Shown here: positions 1 through 4,484 of the stretch, piece after piece
Position numbering within the stretch: position 1 is the stretch's first letter
Layout: every line of letters begins with the position of its first letter
Assembly (NCBI GenBank): GCA_021845645.1
Contig: JAJZVM010000111.1
Location: forward strand, 1 to 13,516
Length of the DNA: 13,516 bases
DNA from: Bacillota bacterium
GTDB taxonomy: Bacteria > Bacillota_E > JAJZYS01 > JAJYTV01
Direction: 5' to 3'
Position numbers and translations under genes: made by a program
The notes under the pieces: model-generated
Database searches by the model: none
The model's input: only the letters and a program-made list of their open reading frames with translations
Told to the model about the DNA's origin: nothing

Positions 1-24
1 GAAAGCCGGGACGCCGAGCCGGAA

Positions 25-42
25 GGGGGGACGTGTCCCCCC
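25..42. repeat. GC-only hairpin at left edge
   Basis: GGGGGGAC (25-32) and GTCCCCCC (35-42) are perfect inverted repeats; as a hairpin the inner bases form the loop. It abuts the next inverted repeat without a gap. It could be part of the origin or a terminator for a gene outside the window. Confidence 0.55.
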
Positions 43-72
43 TTCACTGAAGATTATGAAATCTTCAGTGAA
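43..72. repeat. 12-bp perfect inverted repeat in AT-rich block
   Basis: TTCACTGAAGAT (43-54) and ATCTTCAGTGAA (61-72) are perfect inverted repeats around a 6-nt loop (TATGAA). The stem is AT-rich and there is no T-tract on either strand, so a simple terminator is not the best reading. Its place beside the iterons suggests a duplex-unwinding element or a single-strand initiation (ssi-like) hairpin, as found in IncQ origins. That role is inferred. Confidence 0.6.
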
Positions 73-92
73 GAATCATTAAACGGCCCGCC

Positions 93-112
93 GCAACACC
101 CCTGAATGTTGC
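93..112. repeat. 6-bp inverted repeat between AT-rich block and iterons
   Basis: GCAACA (93-98) and TGTTGC (107-112) pair around an 8-nt loop. It is the third hairpin of the putative origin. Short, so it may be chance. Confidence 0.35.
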
Positions 113-140
113 TCCCAAAGCCAGTTTCGCGGATCGTACC

Positions 141-226
141 GGTTGCCGTAGGTACCCACCCCGGTTGCCATAGGTACCCGGGCGGTTGCCATAGGTACCC
201 ACTCGGTTGCCATAGGTACCCACCCC
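141..226. repeat. Four tandem 21-22 bp iterons
   Basis: The core GGTTGCCATAGGTACCC occurs at 163, 184 and 205, and a variant with GCCGTAG instead of GCCATAG at 141. Spacing is 22, 21 and 21 bp, so copies sit on the same helical face. The variable tail of each unit is CACCCC, GGGC, CACTC and CACCCC. The array begins 21 bp beyond the stop codon of the repC-like gene, as expected for the binding sites of an IncQ RepC initiator. Confidence 0.85.
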
Positions 227-247
227 GGTCTACTCCACCTGCTGCGG

Positions 248-1117
248 TTACGCGCCCTCCTCTCGCCCCCGCGACGCCTCGCTGGCCCGGGTAATCCTGA
301 TGGCTCCCGGACCGCGCACCGGCCCGACAGACCACCCAGGCAGCTGGCCAATCTGCTGCAACGCCTCACGGAGGTGATACCGTCGCGCCTTCCGCGTACC
401 GGCTGCCGCCGTGTCAGCATTGTCGGGCCATACATGCGGGATCAGCGTCCCCAGCTGCACAGTGTGGCTCTGGCCTGGGCGCAGCCAAGCGCACAGCCAG
501 CCGTGTAACACCTGGGCGGTATCCGTGGAGAGTGTCCGCCGTTCGTCAAGGCTGACCTTGGCCCAAAGCGTCTGCTGAGTGGGATCTAGCCACACCCGCG
601 CAAGGACCGGGTTGATCGCGACCGCGATCTTCCCGTCCTCTCGTACCATCCGCGCGATCAATGTGCCCGCCGAACGGGTCACCCCCTGCCTTCGGATGTC
701 GTAGGTAGTGGCCGACAAGCGCGTCAGAGACTGCTGGAGCCACTGCCAGCGCTTCGCTGACCAGGCCCAGCCGCATTCCCGGCAGATCTGTCGAGCGGAC
801 GTAACCAGGTAGAGGCTTTCCCGCGTCCGACTCTCGCCGCTCAGGGCCAGCACCCGCGTGGCCTCGTCTGCCCCAAGTGGCTGCCGATGCTGCGCGATCA
901 TGGCCAGGATACTCAGGAGCACGGTTTGGTCGTCGGCGCCGAGCGCCTCAAACTCGCGGAAATACCACAGCTCGTCGTCGGACACCTGGTACAGGACCTC
1001 GCGCCGCGGCCGCTGTCGGCGGGGGAGCGCGGCGAAGAGGCCCGCTACTGCATGCCCGTGCTCAACCCGAGCGTGTTGCACCAGGTGCGGCTGCCCATGC
1101 TTAGCCAGTCCACCCAT
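248..1117 (-). CDS. repC: IncQ-like replication initiator protein RepC
   Basis: Predicted iteron-binding initiator of 289 aa (RSF1010 RepC is 283 aa). Similarity to RSF1010 RepC runs through the protein: 'LGADDQTVLLSILAMI' (59-74) against its LGADDLRILQGLVAM; 'KIAVAINPVLA' (163-173) against LYVALNPLIA; 'VSLDERRTLSTDTAQVLHGW' (188-207) against ISMDEVRALDSETARLLHQR; and 'GTLIPHVWP' with the following Arg-rich 'RKARRYHLREAL' (242-253). These segments belong to the winged-helix DNA-binding region. The ATG at 1117 is chosen because GAGAGGGGG lies 7 nt upstream and the length then matches the family; a longer frame to 1279 exists but overlaps repA and adds no conserved residues. It lies downstream of repA in the same direction, with a 15-bp hairpin between them, and its iterons follow the stop codon. 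Family identification is from recalled sequence, not a search. Confidence 0.85.
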   Translation of the reverse strand: MGGLAKHGQPHLVQHARVEHGHAVAGLFAALPRRQRPRREVLYQVSDDELWYFREFEALGADDQTVLLSILAMIAQHRQPLGADEATRVLALSGESRTRESLYLVTSARQICRECGWAWSAKRWQWLQQSLTRLSATTYDIRRQGVTRSAGTLIARMVREDGKIAVAINPVLARVWLDPTQQTLWAKVSLDERRTLSTDTAQVLHGWLCAWLRPGQSHTVQLGTLIPHVWPDNADTAAAGTRKARRYHLREALQQIGQLPGWSVGPVRGPGAIRITRASEASRGREEGA

Positions 1118-1153
1118 CCTCCCACCCCCTCTCGGTTGCTGTTCCGTTAAATG

Positions 1154-1190
1154 CAGCAAGGCGAGGGGTCCAACGCCCCTCGCCTTGCTG
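1154..1190 (-). promoter_or_regulatory. 15-bp perfect hairpin between repA and repC
   Basis: CAGCAAGGCGAGGGG (1154-1168) and CCCCTCGCCTTGCTG (1176-1190) pair perfectly around a 7-nt loop. It starts 10 nt after the repA stop and ends 36 nt before the repC start. On the minus strand it is followed by CATTTAACGG, with only three consecutive Ts, so it may attenuate transcription into repC or stabilise the repA 3' end rather than terminate fully. Confidence 0.65.
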
Positions 1191-1199
1191 TGGCACGCC

Positions 1200-2447
1200 C
1201 TACAACGGTACCGGCACGTCGTCCTCCTGGAAGCCCCCACGCGCCCGCGACGTCCGAGTACCTGACGGTGAGCCACCATTCGGCTGCTTGCCCGCCAACC
1301 CTGGCGGCACCGCCTTGGTCAGGATGCCGCCTTCCGCACGCCGGAGGTACACCGGCTCCTGTGGCGGCAAGTAGTTGGCCTTGCTCACCTGCAGCTTCAG
1401 CCAAAAGCTCCTTTGGGTAGGCTCGACGCCCAACTCGGCCGCCTCCGCCTCCGCCAGCCCTGACAGGTTCCACTGGATCCGCACCCCGTCGGTGAGAGCC
1501 GACGCTCCACGCGCCGCCTGCTGCGTCTCTCCCTGGCCCGACAGGGTAGCGAGTTTCGAGGTGTGATGGACGACCAGCACGGCACAGCCCGTCTCTTCCG
1601 CAATGGCCTCAATGTGCTGGAGTAGCCGTGTCATGAGTCCATTATCGATCTCAGCGGCCGCGTGGTATCGTGCGGCCGGGTCGATCACCAGCAGCCTTGC
1701 ACCCTCCGCCAGGCGGCGGAAAGTATCCCACGTCCGCCCGCGCTCGCCATCGCGCGTCATGATTTCTGGGGTCATGCCGCGGAACGAGCGGAGGTCGAGT
1801 TGCTGCTGCAGTCGGTCATAGACCGACGGATCGATCTGGGGATCCGAGCGCAGCCACTGGGTGAATGACCAAACTCGGCTCCGCAGTTCTTCGACGGGCT
1901 CCTCGGCTGCAGCATAGACGACTCTACCGATGGTAGTGGGAGCGTCCATCGCTCCGCCTGCAACAGCAATCCCACTGGCCACCGCTGCTGCCAACTCCAG
2001 CCCGAGGTAACTCTTCCCCGTGCCGCCCGGCGCTACGAGCATCCCGACCTGTTTCACCGCCAGCCCCGGTACCACCTCATCCCGTGGCGGAGGGGGCTCC
2101 CGCATCGCCACCGACATGTCGACACGAGGCGGGTCCTGCATGCGCACATCGCGCAGTCGTTCGCGAGCTGCGTCGAGGATGGCTGCCAAGCCCGGCACAC
2201 TGTTGTCCTCGGCCCCACGGGCCAGACTCTCGTAGATCTGGCTTCGCAGTTCCTCCGCCAGTTCGCGCTCCCGGCGCTTGCGGCCGATCTCGGCCGAGCG
2301 GGCGTCCACCACCTCGATGCGCCGCATGATCTCGCGGCGCAGGCGCTCCGGGTCGACGCCCAGCGCCACCGCCATCGCTGCCAAGTCCTTAATGTCCTCA
2401 AGGCCTCGGACGAAGTCCCAGCCTGCATTTTCGAGCAGAGTCACCAC
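1200..2447 (-). CDS. repA: IncQ-like plasmid replication helicase RepA (RecA/AAA_25 fold)
   Basis: Predicted hexameric replicative DNA helicase that works with RepC at the origin. Visible motifs are Walker A APGGTGKS (139-146), Walker B RLLVID (251-256), 'VLVVHHTSK' (290-298) and 'QQAARGASALTDGVR' (309-323), followed by 'VSKANY' (354-359). RSF1010 RepA (279 aa) has the corresponding SPGGAGKS, RLMVLD, VFLHHASK, QQASRGSSVLVDNIR and VSKANY in the same order. This protein is 415 aa: it carries about 110 extra N-terminal residues, with a charged, probably coiled-coil helix (32-80), and a longer Gly/Arg tail after 383. The start is a GTG at 2447 with another at 2444; AAGGGAG just upstream fits the second GTG better. 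A hairpin and TTTAACGG lie upstream. No primase domain is present. Confidence 0.85.
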   Translation of the reverse strand: MVTLLENAGWDFVRGLEDIKDLAAMAVALGVDPERLRREIMRRIEVVDARSAEIGRKRRERELAEELRSQIYESLARGAEDNSVPGLAAILDAARERLRDVRMQDPPRVDMSVAMREPPPPRDEVVPGLAVKQVGMLVAPGGTGKSYLGLELAAAVASGIAVAGGAMDAPTTIGRVVYAAAEEPVEELRSRVWSFTQWLRSDPQIDPSVYDRLQQQLDLRSFRGMTPEIMTRDGERGRTWDTFRRLAEGARLLVIDPAARYHAAAEIDNGLMTRLLQHIEAIAEETGCAVLVVHHTSKLATLSGQGETQQAARGASALTDGVRIQWNLSGLAEAEAAELGVEPTQRSFWLKLQVSKANYLPPQEPVYLRRAEGGILTKAVPPGLAGKQPNGGSPSGTRTSRARGGFQEDDVPVPL

Positions 2448-2473
2448 TCCCTTCGATCGCCGTTAAACGCGAC

Positions 2474-2495
2474 GAGCGCGCCCGTAAGCGCGCTC
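2474..2495 (-). promoter_or_regulatory. 8-bp hairpin upstream of repA
   Basis: GAGCGCGC (2474-2481) and GCGCGCTC (2488-2495) pair around CCGTAA. It lies between the stop of the small upstream gene and repA. On the minus strand it is followed by GTCGCG and then TTTAACGG, the same octamer that follows the repA-repC hairpin. There is no T-tract, so attenuation or translational control is more likely than termination. Confidence 0.5.
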
Positions 2496-2513
2496 AAAAC
2501 TTTCGTTAGAAGT

Positions 2514-2900
2514 CTACCGTTCGCGGCCCTTGATCGCCCCGAATGCCTGCGATCGTGCTGCCGACTGCCTGCCGCCGCCATGGCCTACCTTGGCGCCGGT
2601 GTTGTCGGCCCACTGCCGGCCCATCTGCCTCGCAGCCGCCCGCACTTCCGCCCGCGCGCCCGGCCGATGAAACCCGTTGCGCCGGCGGCGACGGCCATTG
2701 GCCGCAGCCCGATCCCAGTGCATACGGATTCCGCCTATGTCGATCAGCTGGTCGAGGGTGATCCCGGCACGCTCGGCGACGGCCGCGACCATCGTGGCAC
2801 CACCATCTGACCATGCCATGCGCGCCACCCGCTCCAGACTAGTCGGGTCACCCACACGCACAGCAGCCGCCAGGATTGCTGCACGGTGCATACTCACCAC
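2514..2900 (-). CDS. Hypothetical protein upstream of repA
   Basis: A 128-aa protein I do not recognise. The start GTG at 2900 is chosen because GGGAGGGG lies 6 nt upstream; the frame is open to 2984 without a better site. The N-terminal 65 residues are Ala-rich and probably helical ('ERVARMAWSDGGATMVAAV', then 'AERAGITLDQLIDIGGIRM', which could be a helix-turn-helix), and the C-terminal half is very basic with five consecutive Arg near residue 72. DNA binding is therefore plausible. It precedes repA by 66 bp in the same direction, the place where RSF1010 carries the small autorepressor gene for its repA-repC operon. A similar job is only an inference from position. Confidence 0.65.
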   Translation of the reverse strand: MVSMHRAAILAAAVRVGDPTSLERVARMAWSDGGATMVAAVAERAGITLDQLIDIGGIRMHWDRAAANGRRRRRNGFHRPGARAEVRAAARQMGRQWADNTGAKVGHGGGRQSAARSQAFGAIKGRER

Positions 2901-2961
2901 GTTACACCCCTCCCATCGCGTAGATAGGTAGGATCCGGCCCGGAAAAGCGCGACCCCGCCC

Positions 2962-2981
2962 TGCACCGCCCATGCGGTGCA
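2962..2981. repeat. 8-bp inverted repeat upstream of rep operon
   Basis: TGCACCGC (2962-2969) and GCGGTGCA (2974-2981) flank CCAT. It lies about 60 bp upstream of the first gene of the rep operon and could be an operator for a dimeric regulator or a hairpin. Confidence 0.45.
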
Positions 2982-3204
2982 CATACGGGCACCCGCTTGC
3001 GCTCATCGCGCTTACGGTCCTGGGCGACCCAGTTCCCGATGTCTCGTCCGGCCGCCGCAGCCGCCGGTCGAGGGTCTTACGATGTCGGACGTCGGCCTGC
3101 CTACCGCACCCACGGTCGCTGGCAGGTGGTGTGGGGGCAGTGGTCGCGACGTGCCGACGTGGATCCCCACTGGACCGACTAGTGTCCTAGCCGCGCTCCG
3201 GGAC

Positions 3205-3362
3205 CGTCGTTTCCGACGATCCCCGCCCCCACGCGGGGGCACCAGGCTATTGCTGTCCGGCGATCTTGGGTGTCGCCGTCCAACCCCCTTGCGGGGTTGT
3301 CAAAAATCTTGATCCGTAGTGGATTTTTGGCCAGAGGCTAGTTGTAGTGGTCGCGAACGACC
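3205..3362. repeat. Array of six short hairpins
   Basis: Six inverted repeats occur close together: CGTCG/CGACG (3205-3218), GCCCCC/GGGGGC (3225-3240), CGGCGA/TCGCCG (3258-3278), CAACCCC/GGGGTTG (3281-3299), CAAAAATC/GATTTTTG (3301-3329) and GGTCG/CGACC (3349-3362). Loops are 4, 4, 9, 5, 13 and 4 nt. Sequences differ, so this is not a simple repeat family. Possible roles are a structured RNA, a single-strand replication or transfer origin, or recombinase sites. None can be chosen from the sequence alone. Confidence 0.6.
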
Positions 3363-3377
3363 TTGGGCCCCTGTCCA

Positions 3378-3418
3378 CCGTAAGTATACGGCTTAGCATT
3401 ACGCTACGTCAAGACGTA
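3378..3418. promoter_or_regulatory. Two palindromic putative operators
   Basis: CCGTA-AGTA-TACGG (3378-3391) and TACGTC-AA-GACGTA (3405-3418) are perfect short palindromes whose centres lie about 27 bp apart, 107-147 bp before the XRE regulator start. A TATACT that could be a -10 element lies at 3437-3442, without a good -35. They are candidate binding sites for the regulator itself. Confidence 0.4.
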
Positions 3419-3524
3419 AGGCGACAATTCAGCACATATACTGTCTATGCGGCAGAACAAGCACCGCTGTCTTAGATGTAGGGTTTCGTGGTACATTTGG
3501 TAACGACAGAGGAGGTGTGGCGGG

Positions 3525-4193
3525 TTGACAGACCGAGCTTCCGAGGAGTGGGAAGAGCGCTTTGCCGCACTGATCCGACAGTCTCGTGCGGCGGTAGGCG
3601 CGTCACAGGCAGACCTTGCGGGTAAGCTCGATGTGAGCGAAGCCACTATCTGGAAGGTGGAGCACAGCCGTCGCGTCCGGCGATCGACAGCCCGAGCAAT
3701 GGTCCGGGCCCTGGTGGCCCTTCTGGACAGGTCAGAGGTGGATGCTCCACGTGAGGCGTTGATTGCGATGTTCGGTAACGAACTATCAGATCTCTCGCGC
3801 CGTACATCGGTCGAGGAGACCACGAAGGTCGCCCATGCGCCACCTGATGCTGCGCAAGGTGTGCTTGACGAGTTCGACCGCTACACCGATCTGACAGACC
3901 GTCGTCGACTAATCGCATACCTAGTGCTTGTCCGCCGGGCCTTGATGGGCGGCCGATCGCTGGTGGACGAGGAGATCGTCCGCGAATCTCTATCCCGACC
4001 GGATAGCCGAGGCGTAGTAGCGGATTGGCTGACTGATCGATGGTGGCGGCACCCGAAGGCGCTTTTGAAAGCGCTGGATGCCTGGCGGGACCCCACTCGG
4101 ATGTTAGATCTGTTTGACCTCACGACAACCATCAAGCTCGATGATACTGAGCAGCTCGGACTCATCCCAAATTGGCCCGTGGACCGCGACTGA
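3525..4193 (+). CDS. XRE-family helix-turn-helix transcriptional regulator
   Basis: A 222-aa protein with a Cro/CI-type HTH at about residues 12-67: 'ALIRQSRAAVGASQADLAGK' is followed by 'LDVSEATIWKVEHSRR', the usual pattern of helices 2 and 3 with a conserved Trp/Glu pair. The remaining 150 residues are mixed helical with no motif I know; 'LTDRRRLIAYLVLVRRAL' (123-140) is probably a long helix used for dimerisation. The start is TTG at 3525, supported by AGAGGAGGTG ending 8 nt upstream; there is no ATG or GTG nearby in frame. It is transcribed away from the rep genes and sits between them and the tRNA, a common place for a control gene of an integrated element. It may bind the palindromes upstream. 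Its third codon positions look less GC-biased than in the chromosomal genes to the right. Confidence 0.8.
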   Translation: MTDRASEEWEERFAALIRQSRAAVGASQADLAGKLDVSEATIWKVEHSRRVRRSTARAMVRALVALLDRSEVDAPREALIAMFGNELSDLSRRTSVEETTKVAHAPPDAAQGVLDEFDRYTDLTDRRRLIAYLVLVRRALMGGRSLVDEEIVRESLSRPDSRGVVADWLTDRWWRHPKALLKALDAWRDPTRMLDLFDLTTTIKLDDTEQLGLIPNWPVDRD

Positions 4194-4265
4194 CCGACGG
4201 TTTCTACCTAGTGTTCGTCCTTGGCCACCGTTCGCTCCACCGCCCATGACAGCATCCCGTCACTT

Positions 4266-4287
4266 TGGCCCAAAACATGGCCCAAAA
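4266..4287. repeat. Short direct repeat TGGCCCAAAA
   Basis: TGGCCCAAAA occurs at 4266-4275 and 4278-4287, a 12-bp period. It lies between the XRE gene and the tRNA, next to the expected integration junction. It could be an arm-type recombinase site or just a chance duplication. Confidence 0.35.
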
Positions 4288-4294
4288 ACGCAGC

Positions 4295-4325
4295 CATCGC
4301 CTCCCGCTCAGTACGGGAGGCGATG
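4295..4325 (-). terminator. Rho-independent terminator of tRNA-Leu
   Basis: CATCGCCTCCCG (4295-4306) and CGGGAGGCGATG (4314-4325) form a perfect 12-bp stem with a 7-nt loop. On the minus strand it is followed by GCTGCG and TTTTT (4284-4288). It lies 32 bp past the 3' end of the tRNA gene. The 6-nt gap before the T-run is longer than ideal. If the element is inserted in the tRNA 3' end, this terminator is on the element side of the junction. Confidence 0.6.
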
Positions 4326-4357
4326 CTCGTAAATGGCTTCGTAGCGCGGTTTTCAGT

Positions 4358-4443
4358 TGGTGCCGGGGGCGGGACTCGAACCCGCATGGTGTCGCCACCG
4401 GAGGATTTTAAGTCCCCTGCGTCTGCCATTTCGCCACCCCGGC
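4358..4443 (-). tRNA. tRNA-Leu (anticodon UAA), CCA encoded
   Basis: The 86-nt cloverleaf folds well: acceptor arm GCCGGGG (4443-4437) pairs with CCCCGGC (4368-4362), discriminator A, and encoded CCA at 4360-4358. The T arm is GCGGG-TTCGAGT-CCCGC. The anticodon loop CTTAAAA (4412-4406) gives anticodon UAA at 4410-4408, and there is a long variable arm, as expected for class II tRNA-Leu. The XRE and rep genes lie off its 3' end, making this gene a likely attachment site. Confidence 0.95.
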
Positions 4444-4452
4444 ACAGTTCGG

Positions 4453-4458
4453 ATTATA
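4453..4458 (-). promoter_or_regulatory. Promoter -10 of tRNA-Leu
   Basis: A perfect TATAAT reads on the minus strand at 4458-4453, preceded by TGC, an extended -10 element. It lies 9 nt before the mature tRNA 5' end. No good -35 is visible at 16-18 bp, which fits an extended -10 promoter. A short GGGCG/CGCCC stem (4472-4485) at the peptidase stop lies just upstream. Confidence 0.65.
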
Positions 4459-4484
4459 GCATCCGCGCTCTGGGCGCAGCCGCC

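Larger units (their letters stand above)
25..226. other. oriV: Putative IncQ-like vegetative origin (oriV)
   Basis: This stretch directly follows the repC-like gene and combines the parts expected of an iteron origin: four iterons (141-226), a spacer containing a short GC-rich block (84-93), an AT-rich block (43-82, about 30 percent GC in a GC-rich window) and three inverted repeats. In IncQ plasmids of the pTF-FC2 type the origin also follows repC, and the iterons are about 20-22 bp long. Origin function is inferred from this arrangement; activity in the integrated state is unknown. The left window edge may cut off further origin parts. Confidence 0.6.
2901..3524. other. 624-bp intergenic region with hairpins and divergent signals
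   Basis: No convincing gene is seen here: the open frames lack ribosome-binding sites and conserved composition. It separates the minus-strand rep operon from the plus-strand XRE regulator, so both promoters must lie in it. It holds an 8-bp inverted repeat near 2962-2981, a run of six hairpins at 3205-3362, and two short palindromes at 3378-3418. An 11-mer AGTGGTCGCGA is repeated directly at 3139 and 3346. The heptamer ATAGGTA, shared with the iteron core, occurs at 2924-2930 just upstream of the rep-operon ribosome-binding site. Confidence 0.6.

Noticed and set aside
141..226. CRISPR array
   Set aside because: Units are 21-22 bp with only 4-5 variable bases, so there are no spacers; iterons explain them better.
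2484..2495. Resemblance of GTAAGCGCGCTC to the RSF1010 nic region
   Set aside because: About 9 of 12 bases match the remembered TAAGTGCGCCCT nick site, but the match lies inside a hairpin rather than next to one, and no relaxase is visible. Treated as chance.
4194..4357. Integrase remnant beside the tRNA
   Set aside because: The short Trp/Pro/Lys repeat encoded at 4266-4287 recalled some integrase tails, but no catalytic Arg-His-Arg-Tyr motif or longer frame supports it.
4208..4429. Minus-strand 73-aa open frame through the tRNA
   Set aside because: It begins inside the tRNA-Leu gene and runs through its terminator, so it is not a protein gene.
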